DNA from: Psettodes erumei
Lineage: Eukaryota; Chordata; Actinopteri; Pleuronectiformes; Psettodidae
Direction: 5' to 3'
DNA length: 64,000 nucleotides
Assembly: GCA_016785225.1 (NCBI GenBank)
Contig: JAFBJZ010000821.1
Span: 434,001-498,000, forward strand
Positions 13,985-23,699 of this stretch are shown here, in pieces; position 1 is the first letter of the stretch; every line of letters starts with the position of its first letter. The notes under the pieces were generated by a model. The model was not told the origin of the DNA, did not search any database, and saw only the letters and a list, made by a program, of their open reading frames with translations. The position numbers and the translations under genes were made by a program.

Positions 13985-14140
13985 TTTTTACTTCCTGTGG
14001 TTGATTGTCCTGCTATAATATTTTCCACCTGTAACTTGTCCCTACCTCCCTTGTGTGTATATATAGTCTTGGTCTTTCCCTCTGCCCTTGTTGATTCATC
14101 TGTTGTTGCTGGTTTGTTCCTGTTCTTGCCTGTTCCTCTG
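13985..14140 (+). repeat. Eroded dispersed repeat, copy 1
   Basis: A T/C-rich segment contains GTGGTTGATTGTCCTGC, then CCACCTGTAACTTGTCC and ACCTCCCTTGTGTGTATATA, followed by several TGTTCCTG/TTGCCTG words. The same order of words occurs at 31005-31290 in the same orientation. It resembles the untranslated region of a teleost retroelement; the family is not identified. Confidence 0.4.
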
Positions 14141-14167
14141 CCTTATGATTTTTGTACTTCCATTTTC

Positions 14168-14168
<1 letters not shown>

Positions 14169-14208
<40 letters not shown>

Positions 14209-14217
14209 GGGGGGGGG
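14169..14217 (+). repeat. (TG)n microsatellite followed by a G run
   Basis: About nineteen TG units are followed directly by twelve G. The long open frames over it on both strands are products of the repeat. Confidence 0.95.
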
Positions 14218-15162
14218 TTGCTTTTGCTTCCATTTAGGGTTTTTTTGCACAAGTTTGTTATTATTATATACTGCACTCCTAGAGCACCTGTGAGTGACAG
14301 GTGTTAAGTATATAGCACCTTTCATTATTAGTGAAATCAAAGAGCTTCAGATTAAAATGGCTTAAAGTGTCATTCTTAACATCAAGCCCTGGGCTCATTT
14401 CTGAGATGCACAATCATATTTTGAATGTAAAAACAAAAAATGTAGAGTCTGTAGAGATGCAAAAATCCACAAGAATTCAATACAGCAATTTGTTTTCATG
14501 GACTTTAGGCTATGTGTGGTCAAGGCTGGTTAAAGAGGACCGTGTGTTGGTACTTGATGGTGCAGGAGGCTGTGTGTCCTTGTAACAAAATGAAAATGAA
14601 TGAAATGTAAGAAAAAATGTAAACTAGTACAGTTTTTGCTGTGGTAAACTGACCCCACTGACAGTTGTCAGTATTTGCATAAAACAATACAAAACACCTA
14701 CATAGCATCTAATGAAGAGTCAGAACCTGTTGCTGTAGAAGATATACTGATAATAGTGATATGACTGCCAGAGAGCGTGAATGAGGTTATTGAGGGGTTA
14801 AACAGAAGCAAATGCATCATTAGTGATTGTAAGGTACCACACTATTGTGACTATGCACGCACACAACAGCAGCACTACAGTTCTGGATCGAGTGACACAG
14901 AAGCACATGCCGGTCATTCGGGGGTTAGTGGTTCAAATGCATGCTTGAAAATTTTCACTTGAAGCATGATTAAATCCCCTCTCCTGTGCAGATGGATAGC
15001 TGAGCCTGTAATTATGCACAAGGTGAGAATGGGGGCCGCCTCTGTCAGTGCTGCAGCCAATGAATTTCCAACATCTTATATATTACGCCCCCGAGGCCCG
15101 TAGACGCCCTCACTGTGCTGTGAGACCTCTGGCCTTCAGAATTGGGATGGAACGTTGAGTGT

Positions 15163-15196
15163 GGTTGCTATGGTACACGTTAGTCGCTATGGCAAC
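15163..15196. promoter_or_regulatory. Two tandem RFX X-box-like palindromes
   Basis: GTTGCTATGGTAC and GTCGCTATGGCAAC occur within 34 bp. Both fit the RFX-factor X-box pattern GTNRCC-N(0-3)-RGYAAC with few mismatches. They sit in GC-richer DNA (15080-15240) inside an AT-rich desert, about 1.3 kb from mir-7. Binding is inferred only from the motif. Confidence 0.4.
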
Positions 15197-15337
15197 CCAC
15201 TAAAGCGTTCTCAGAGGGGGCTGGGGGGGGGGGGGTGAGGGTGTAAATAACGCAACACCCACTCTTTTTTGCCCAATCACTGTAATGCATATTCATAGTC
15301 ACATGTGAGTCATTAGGGACATGTTTTATTAGTCAAC

Positions 15338-15414
15338 CCATCCATTTATCATCTATCTATCTATTCATCCATCCATCCATCCATCCTCCCATCCATCCAT
15401 TCATCCTTCCATCC
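15338..15414 (+). repeat. (TCTA)n/(TCCA)n tetranucleotide repeat
   Basis: Imperfect TCTA units run into TCCA units, with single-base interruptions. Confidence 0.9.
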
Positions 15415-15953
15415 TTTTTTGGCTTGAATAAATAGTAATTACTCTGAGGCCAGTTGAAGGATGCAGCCCCCGCCTGCTCTCAGCTAGATTGTAATGGGTT
15501 CATAAGCGCTGCTGATTGAATTGATTGCCACAGTTGGAGTCTGGCTGAGATGTACAATGGGGTGGAATATAGAGAACGCAGAACATTAATCAGCTCACAC
15601 GAACAGGCTACAAGCTCTCATTTTATTTCAGGTACAGTTGACAATGTATACAGTACAAGTCATATGCAAGGGATGACAGCAAAGAAAATGATGTGTACTC
15701 CTTTTCTTTCCCTTTGGGTTTGCCGGATATTTTGTGGCGTTGCCTCACAGTTCTGCCATATCCACATGTGCACAAGAAACTGTTCATCCATGAGTAGTAG
15801 TGTGAATACTTTGCTTTTACAGGGCGGTTTCACTTTTAAAAGTGCAGACATAAATTCATAAGCAGGAAAGAAAATGAGGCTACTTACCTTTACATAAGCA
15901 CTGACATAATGGGGGGGGGGGCTTTGCATTTTACAGATCAGTTCCTTTAAAGG

Positions 15954-15954
<1 letters not shown>

Positions 15955-15988
<34 letters not shown>
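15955..15988 (+). repeat. (TAA)n microsatellite
   Basis: About eleven perfect TAA units. Confidence 0.95.
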
Positions 15989-15989
<1 letters not shown>

Positions 15990-16163
15990 GGTATTTTGTC
16001 ATATCAAACCCAGATTGTATTAGTATTTATGGCTGGAGTTTACTCTGTTATAGCCATTAAATTTGTTTACACTAATAAGTTATCCTTGGAGAGGAAACAC
16101 TGTTGGTACAAGAATAGCTGTAGTGATTGCTCGTCTTCCTCGGTTGCATTTCTGACAGAGTAG

Positions 16164-16220
16164 CTGTTCAAAGTGAGTTTCATGCCCCCACCACCTGAAA
16201 AAATGTGTCACTTTGAACAG
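16164..16220 (-). other. 13-bp perfect inverted repeat downstream of mir-7
   Basis: CTGTTCAAAGTGA (16164-16176) is repeated as its exact reverse complement at 16208-16220, with a 31-nt spacer. On the minus strand it lies about 270 nt downstream of the mir-7 hairpin and would be in the same primary transcript. Role unknown: it could be a structured RNA, a factor-binding palindrome or a remnant of a small inverted-repeat element. Confidence 0.5.
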
Positions 16221-16485
16221 AAAACTGGAGCTTGTTGTAAAGACAATCTTTGTGTTTCCTCCCCAGTAACCACCTGTGTTTCCAAATTAACGAGACCTGA
16301 AATCTTAAGGATTATAACTTGAATATTTCCTTCAGATTCTGATACAGATCTTAATATACAGTTTGAGTTTTGTTTGCAAACATATTCATTCTCAAGGAGT
16401 GTGATTGTGACTGTATGGTGTAGCCACAGTATGGATGCTGCGAGTCATGCAGGAAAATCCAAAAAAGAGAGGAGAGGAAGCGCGG

Positions 16486-16573
16486 GTGTGACTCACTGAG
16501 GTAGACTGTGACTTGTTGTCAAGAACGTGAGTTTACAACAACAAAATCACTAGTCTTCCACAATGTGCCACAC
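16486..16573 (-). ncRNA. mir7: mir-7 microRNA precursor hairpin
   Basis: Read on the minus strand, 16560 down to 16538 is a full 23-nt match to mature miR-7-5p as remembered, beginning TGGAAGACTAGTGATTTTGT, with seed GGAAGAC. After a loop of about 19 nt, 16518 down to 16497 gives the passenger strand, beginning CAACAAGTCACAGTCTACC and complementary to the 5p arm with the bulges typical of miR-7. Below the duplex, GTGTGGCACATTG pairs with CAGTGAGTCACAC in 12 to 13 positions, closing a precursor of about 88 nt. miR-7 is a deeply conserved animal microRNA enriched in neural, neuroendocrine and pancreatic endocrine cells. It lies alone in the desert, upstream of and divergent from det1, as human MIR7-2 does relative to DET1. 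Which teleost mir-7 paralogue this is cannot be decided here. Confidence 0.96.
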
Positions 16574-16929
16574 GGTAGTGGAGAGAGAAATTAGTAGTTA
16601 CTTACAATACTAGACCCTGATGGGTATTTTTCCACTGCATCCCTGTGAATCCGATGAGCTGTGACACTGAGATTTGAAAAGATTTTCTTTTTGCGGGTTT
16701 TGCTATAGGAATCAACAGGCCAGGAGATGAAACTTACTTGTGAAAAGGTTGATTATTCAGCGGAAATGAAATATACAACCTCATTAAACATCCATGATCA
16801 TATATCTGAAGGGAGACCGTTAATACACACAATGCATACTTTAATCACATAAACACGTCATACAAGCAATGTCACGGCACACTCAACACTATGACTGCCC
16901 CAGTGACCAGTGTGAATAGATTTCTACTT

Positions 16930-17150
16930 TATTTCATTGCATTAGACGAATCACAATGACTTTATTCATTCATCATGATGTAAAACATCAAGGGGCATTA
17001 ATGCACTTTGCATGTTTTGATGCTGAGAGGAGAGCGAGGAAACAACACACTATGGAAGAGATGAAGCAACCTTGAATTCAAATGAATTCATTTAAGAGAG
17101 CATCCCTGCTGCCTGAGAGCTGCTAGTAATGCAACGATAACCAAAGCGCA
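16930..17150. promoter_or_regulatory. Candidate conserved non-coding element near mir-7
   Basis: This complex-sequence block lies about 360-580 bp upstream of the precursor on the minus strand. It contains ATTCAAATGAATTCATTTAA, TAATGCACTTTGCATG and GCTAGTAATGCAACG, which carry homeodomain, octamer and C/EBP-like words. No reading frame. Conservation was not tested. Confidence 0.3.
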
Positions 17151-17187
17151 CGTGCACACACAAACACACAAAAACGTACACGTACAT

Positions 17188-17188
<1 letters not shown>

Positions 17189-17222
<34 letters not shown>
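17189..17222 (+). repeat. (CA)n microsatellite
   Basis: About seventeen CA units, preceded by interrupted CA/CG steps from 17156. Confidence 0.95.
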
Positions 17223-17223
<1 letters not shown>

Positions 17224-17426
17224 CTTACTGTGATGATGCCTATGTGGATCCCACTCTACTACAAGCTGGGCTAGTCAGTGTGTGTTAGAGAAAGCGAGAA
17301 AGAGAGAGAAAGCTGGGCAGTTGTGACAGAGCAGCTGTTTTAATAACAGAAGAGTAAAAGGACACAGGTTTAATCTCCTGGAATTGGTTCTCTAAAGCTC
17401 TGCCAATAAAGTGGGATCTCTGCAGG

Positions 17427-17843
17427 ATAAGGAAGAGGAAAGCACAGGGGAGGAGAGAAAAAGAAAAACAAAAAAGAAAAAAGAACAGGAAAGAAAAAGG
17501 TGAGGAAAGAGAAGAGGAAAAAGGAAGAAAGGAAAGGAAAGGAAGGGATAGGAGACAAGTAAAAGTAAGAAAGGAATAAAGAAGGGAAAGAACAGAAAAG
17601 GAAAGAAGAGGAGAAGAGAGGGAAAAGGGAAAGGAAAAAAAGGAGAAGTACAGCAAAAGATTGATAAGGAGAGTAAGGGTGGAAAAAAAAAATAAAAGAA
17701 TGAAGAGAAATCAAAGGCAAGGAGAAAGGAGCAGAGAAAGGAAACAAGAGAAGGTGAGAGGACAGGAATGGGGGGAAAGGGGTGAGGAGAGAGCAGAGGA
17801 GGAGAGGAGTGTGGAGAGAAAAAGGAGAGGCAAAGGCAAATGA
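17427..17843 (+). repeat. Long polypurine tract (GGAAA-rich)
   Basis: About 415 bp are almost pure A/G on the plus strand, with variable GGAAA, GAGAA and AAAGG units. Open frames here on the minus strand are low-complexity Ser/Phe/Leu runs. Such tracts can form triplex (H-)DNA. A pyrimidine counterpart lies at 22075-22450. Confidence 0.9.
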
Positions 17844-18299
17844 ATGAGACTAAAGTGGTGAGATAACTGTTTTCATTTTCAGCAGTTGTCTGTTATTCAA
17901 GCCAAACATCACAACAGTAGTTGTGGGGGCAGGTTGTGTTGTGAATGACAAATATCCTGTAAATGAATGATAATGGCTTGTTTAGCTGTAGCCCGCCTAC
18001 AGCGTCTCTGCTCCATCCTATTTCCTGTTAATATCGCTGGCTTCAGCCTCGCTGACCTCTCCGCCGTTCTTCTATTTCTATTAATATTTAATGCCGCATA
18101 AACGGCCCTGTGCCACATACTGACCGACATGGCTTTCCCACCTCATTACTGTCCCGGAGGAGAAGAAGGAACAAAAAAAAAAATTACTTATTTCTCGGAG
18201 ATGTATTGAGGATGTAGACTTCCTGCGACGTTTGCAATCTTTCTCCATCATTTGTTTTGTCTGCTCCAAGCTGTTTTCAAGCCCTGATGAATTCCTGTT

Positions 18300-18440
18300 C
18301 TTTAATTGCGGCCAAAACGGTTGTAGATGTGTGACTTCTTGTTTAATGGCGGCCATCTTCGCCGGGCTGACGGCTTTAATGTGACGCGGACGTCGCGAAG
18401 CTGAAGCACAGCAGAGCGCAGGAGAGCAATAAAGTTATCA
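18300..18440. promoter_or_regulatory. CpG-containing block with YY1-like site
   Basis: The desert is CpG-poor, but this block contains TTTAATGGCGGCCATCTTCG (ATGGCGGC at 18346-18353, YY1-like on both strands) and GACGCGGACGTCGCGAAG. It ends with AATAAA at 18428. It could be an enhancer, an internal promoter or an exon of the mir-7 primary transcript; none can be chosen from sequence alone. Confidence 0.3.
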
Positions 18441-20339
18441 ATTTGGAGTGTTTTTGTTCTATTTTTCTTCTCTCTCTGTCTCTCTTTCTGCCTTGTCTGT
18501 CAGTTCAATCATGTGTAGTCTACAGCGCACACACACACACACGTACCCTGCTTGTTGATCTCAACAAAGGTCTGTGACACTGTGACATTTGGAAGTAGAT
18601 GAAATGACCGGCGGGGTCGGTGAGTGCTGCGCCCCATGTTTTACTGCTCGGGGATAAGAGCTCTTAAGGCCTGAAAAGAACACACACACTCCCTCACACA
18701 CACACACGGACCTCAATACCTGTTTCAATACCTTTCTATTCATATCCCTGCTCTCTCTGGGTGCTCTGCTCCGCCGAGCCTTTCAGGTCCTCGTTGGGGT
18801 TGATGCACTACAGAACCCAATCAAATCTCAGTCTAAAGCCCATTAAGGAGCAGGACTTGGGGCTGTTGAGCTGTTAAATGTATTATTCCAAATTTGTATA
18901 CTGTATTACTACAGCTGGGGGAAAAACTTCATATCTCAGAGAAGTACCAATTTTTTTCTCCCGCCCCCCCCAAGGAATGAAGTAACAAATTCCTATTTTA
19001 CCCATAACATGGATGATTGATGTGTGAAATCACACAACAGGATAAATGGATTTCTCTGCTTTGCATATTAAAATATACTGTAGAGGACTGGGAAAGGTTC
19101 AGTGTGAAGAGAAAATCACCCAAGCTGGTGTTTCATGAGCTTAAAAGCATATGATTATATTAAAATTACAGCTTTCCACAAGAACAATGCTATTTTCTCA
19201 ACACCAAAAAAAGTGGGAAATCCTTGAGTTCCTTCTTTAATTGATTTTCACATCCTAGGTGCTAACCAGCTGGTGTTTCTGCTCTGAACTTCCAGAGATC
19301 GTTTGTCAGCTAAAGAGCATGTGTAGCACCTCTTTGCATTATAAGCTTTTAGTAAGTGGTCTGCATTTTTATTTGTCTTATCTGGGTGTCCATGCTATAT
19401 ACAGCATGTCTGGCGTCATGCTATATATATATATATATTTTTTTTTTTACAGTAAAAAAAATCCTTTGAAAATACCAAAACCAACTGTCTGTATAGTCAG
19501 AGCCTGATATATCTTTTTCCAGATCTCCATTGTTGTCCAAAAATGATGAAAACATATCAGTGAGCTGAACAGTTGCACTGAAATGATATGCTCCTTCATT
19601 ATAATGAACATTGGCTATGAACTTCATTCTGTCAGTCCCACCAACCTGCTGTAAATTCTTCATTTCATTTTACCCAGCACCTCTATACCAGATGTTGATT
19701 AAAAGAAAGCCTCTTACAAAACTTTTCCCCTCAAATATTGTTGTACAGTCGCTAACCCAACTGTGCTGTTAGCTGCAGCAGCTTTAGATATCAATCTTTT
19801 TCATCTCGTGGTGGACTTGTACAGCCTCCACACTGCGCCACGTCGTGCCTGCAGCTTTCTGCTGAGTTTCTCCCTTTACAATGCCCTCATCAGAGGCTGC
19901 TGTCAGAGCCAACAATGCTCAGAATGACATCTGCCTTTGCTGGCCCGCACCGGCACCAAGTTTAAGTTACAGGAGCCATTGATTCTCTATGGGGCGCGGG
20001 CTGCCTGGGTTAGCACGCACAATGCCGGCGCAACAATGTGGCTGCATTGTCCAGGTCACAGCGCTGAGCAGGAGAGTGACAGCGCACAGCCAGCTATGAG
20101 TTCATTAGACCAGCACTGCTCTCCTTTCTCTCTCTCTCTCTCGCTCTCTTTCTCTCTCTGCCCGGTAAGGTGTGCCCTTCTCAGTACTCATTAACGTCCG
20201 CTATCAGCCACTGAGTTACAGGTATTAGCCGAGGAACATTGAAGATCACCACACAAGGACACGCTGCCTGGTTAGACCCAGGAACCCACACACACACACA
20301 CACACACACATGCACGGGCGCACTCACACAGAATGACAC

Positions 20340-21350
20340 ATCAGGAATTAGCTCCACATCAAGTCTGCTCCTAATTTTCACATTAAAAAAGCATATTAAG
20401 AAATAATGGGCTCCCCATAGTTCACATAACTTCCTGGCTCTAGTTATCTCCGTCTCTCTGTCTTTCTGGAGGACCTGGGTCACTGCCTGTACTCAGACTT
20501 GTGCAGAAGAAAAGCTGGCAGGGTGAGAGTTTGGGACTATTATTCTCGCAGCCCTGGTCCAATAATTATGGGCAGCCTGCTGAATAGTTCCCTGTCATTA
20601 GAGCAAGCTAAGTTATGCTCTTCACTTTGGGATGAAGGTCCTTTCACTCAGAGCCAAAGAGAGAAATAACTGGGAGAAGACAGCGGCGTTCACAATGAAG
20701 CTGAAAGAGTGTTCAAGGAGAGCAGGCTTTCATTTCTTCTCTGGTAATGTTCTATATTAGACTAATGTTCAATTAGGTTGTCAAGGCCAGTTAGTGCAAT
20801 GTAATTCTTATACAGCAGCAGAGAGGGAAATATCCTTTTTATCATGTTCCATCATATCCAATGTGAATAATTTCCCTCTACATATATGGTGAGCTAATCA
20901 AATCATTAGCTCTTCGTTCATGATGATGAATTCAAATAAGTTAAGATTTCATGTTAATGACATGCACAAAGAGAGTCTCCCTGAGTGCCACAGGAGTTCA
21001 TTTTAATCCATGCTGCCACTTCATATGGACAAGGCTCTTAATGTGGCGACGATGCAAGGGATTTAAAGTAAAGTAATGCTGCTCGCAGATGAGGCGGCAG
21101 GAGGTGGACAGAATAACAGGTACACCTTGAAATATAATGCAATCTAACTGTCTGAGAAATGAAATTCTCTGACATACGGTGCAGAATCGAGTGTTATGGG
21201 CTTCACAGCGGTAGGATTTATTCTCGGATCACATTATATTCCACAGGTGTCGCCGTTATTGTGAGTTCATCCTGTGTATTATATATCAAAGCTGATTTGT
21301 CTGCGACTCAGCTGGCTTCCCGGCTCACTCTCCTGCCTCAACATGTGATC
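20340..21350. promoter_or_regulatory. Candidate conserved enhancer cluster
   Basis: About 1 kb of complex, repeat-free, non-coding sequence is dense in homeodomain-type cores: CCAATAATTATGGG, TAGACTAATGTTCAATTAGG, GCTAATCAAATCATTAGC, TTCATGTTAATGACATG and others. Such composition is typical of developmental enhancers. I could not measure conservation, so this is a prediction. Confidence 0.35.
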
Positions 21351-22074
21351 AGTCACTTTCTTTCATTTCTGTCCGTGTCTTTTAAGAAACGACGAACATT
21401 TGAATTCAAACTCCAAATGAAGTTGATCAAAATGAAATAGCAGCAACAAGGAAAGCAAGAATTGTTTTTTTTTTGCTGCCCAAAACATTTCGTTTTGTTA
21501 CCAGGTGAATTTTTTTCTTTTTTTTGTTTTATCAGCAAATGCTGGAAGCTCCAATGATGTTAAGGATTTATTGATTCAGAAAATATTTTTTGGTCAATTT
21601 TAATAGAGCATGTGCTGTGAACAACTGCAAAAAATACATTGAACTATAACTTACTGATGATGATTCTAACTGAGCTATGATCCAAAGATTGGACTGTATT
21701 TTGGGTTTCACATTTTAACATCTGAATTAAACAATTAAAGGGACATAGGCCGAAAGTGGGCAATAATGTGCTGGGGGTGGGGGGTTATGCTCATGGAGCT
21801 CAGGATGAACTCTATCTACAGTAACTGGTGAGGTTGACCGCTGGCGGCTGGGACTCGTAAACCCAAATGCCACGAGGGCAGACGTGGCAGAAATGAGCTT
21901 CAGTCGCACGAACAGTGTGTTGTGTGCTGCAGCAGTAAAAGAGCACAGTCTCAACAAAACATTCAAAAACATCTCTTTTTTGCAGCCTTTGTTTGTTTTA
22001 AATTTCATCTACGTGGAAAATAGACTCTACCCAGATAATCTATGGACTTTTGCGGCCATCCAGAATCCATACAT

Positions 22075-22450
22075 CCATTGTTCTTCTCTCCTTCTCCTTT
22101 CCTCCCTTCTTCTGGCCTTCCTTTCCCTATATTTTTTCTTTTTGCTATCCTTTCCTTTCCCTCCTTTTTCATTTTCGTTTCCATTTCCTTCTCTGCTTCT
22201 GTTCTCCCGTCTTCTCTCCCTTTTCCCTTTCCCTTTCTCCTTTTTCTGCCTTTAGCCTTTTCTCCTTTCTGTCCTTTCCTGTACCATTTTTCTCTCCCTT
22301 TCCCATCCCTCTTCTTCTTTTCATTGTATATTCTCTCTTCTCCTGTATCCTTTTTCTCCACTTTCTCTTTCCTTTTCTTTCCTCTCATCTCCTTTCCTCA
22401 GTTTCCTCCTCCTGTCCTTCTTCACACTGCTCCCCTCCCTGTAAATCTCC
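22075..22450 (+). repeat. Long polypyrimidine tract
   Basis: About 375 bp are almost pure C/T on the plus strand (TTTCC, CCTTCT and CTCTCC units). The open frames over it on both strands are compositional artefacts. It is the strand-mirror of the purine tract at 17427-17843. Confidence 0.9.
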
Positions 22451-23538
22451 CTCCTCTCTCTCAACTCATCCACAGTTCCTGTCCTCCCACCTCCTGCTCC
22501 ACCTGCTCCTATCGATTCTGTGTTAGTGAATTTGGAGCCATGGGGGAGCATGGGGGAGGGATAATGGCCACTGAGCGGAAGTGTACAGAGCCAGACATGG
22601 CTACTTCCTGCACACAAGGTGGTCATTTTGTCACCTGGGTCATTTGTCTGACACCCACACACCTGCCACCGCCACCTCTTTTTTAACCTCGCTTTTTGCC
22701 TTACTCTCATTTGCTCTCAACCTTCAGGATCTCTCTAAATACCACACAGAGCTGCAGAGAGAAGATGACAGACCATCAAGGGTCGCTGTAGGCTGATCAT
22801 TAGCAGTGCCCTGTGGTTGTCTTCAATTAGCCTGCAGAGACACTGTGCTGCTGTGAGAACATGCAGTCAGGTGGGCTTCACGGCTCTCAGATTTACAGTC
22901 AGATTGAAGTTGTGGCATGCTGATAGACACAGAATGGCTGCAAATTGGACAGAAAAATTTAGATATTAAGTTCATGAGGCTGCAGAGGCTCTAAAGTGGG
23001 ATTTTGTACTGAAAATCAGAACTAAATGGGGTAGTACAGCTTTTAGAGATCATTTTCCTTACGAAGCTTTACAGAATGATACAAATACCTTAATATGATC
23101 ACAATTATTTCTGAAATATAACAACTACATCAACATAAACGCTAATAACTGGTTAATGGCATTTTAAAGAACAGGCAGGAATTCATTGTTTTTCATTTGG
23201 ATGTTTTGAGGCTGCAAATAATTCTGACTGAGCTGACAGACCCTTTCTATATATTTTGACTGCAATTATTGTAAAAACTAAGTGAGGGAAAATGTCACTG
23301 AGCATGGTGACAGTTGATGAGGAGGAGGAGGGAAAATCTGTGGAGTGGGTAAAATGGCATGATGGAGAAATGATGGAGATGGAGACGAGAAATCGACAGC
23401 GAGACAGACAAATAAAAAAAATATGAAAAAATAAAAACAAGGAGAGTGGATGCGAGCAGGGAGAGCCAATCTGCACTAAAGCGGAACAGACAACTCTGGG
23501 ATTATCAACAATGGTGACAGCAGATGATGATTGTTGGT

Positions 23539-23544
<6 letters not shown>

Positions 23545-23580
<36 letters not shown>

Positions 23581-23590
23581 GGGGGGGGGG
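23545..23590 (+). repeat. (TG)n microsatellite followed by a G run
   Basis: About sixteen TG units, a TATG interruption and then eleven G. The structure is like the repeat at 14169. Confidence 0.95.
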
Positions 23591-23699
23591 CAATTATGTA
23601 CAACTCCCCCTTCTCTTCCTACATTCTCCCCTCTCTCTACCCCCTATGGTGGCCCTGATGGGACACAGCCTTTCATTTGCTCATTGCGGTAATTGGTGT

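Noticed and set aside
17285..17747. Minus-strand frames of about 125 codons rich in Ser, Phe and Leu
   Set aside because: They are translations of the polypurine tract and have no protein character.
22042..22686. 214-codon plus-strand frame rich in Phe, Pro, Leu and Ser
   Set aside because: Low-complexity translation of the polypyrimidine tract.
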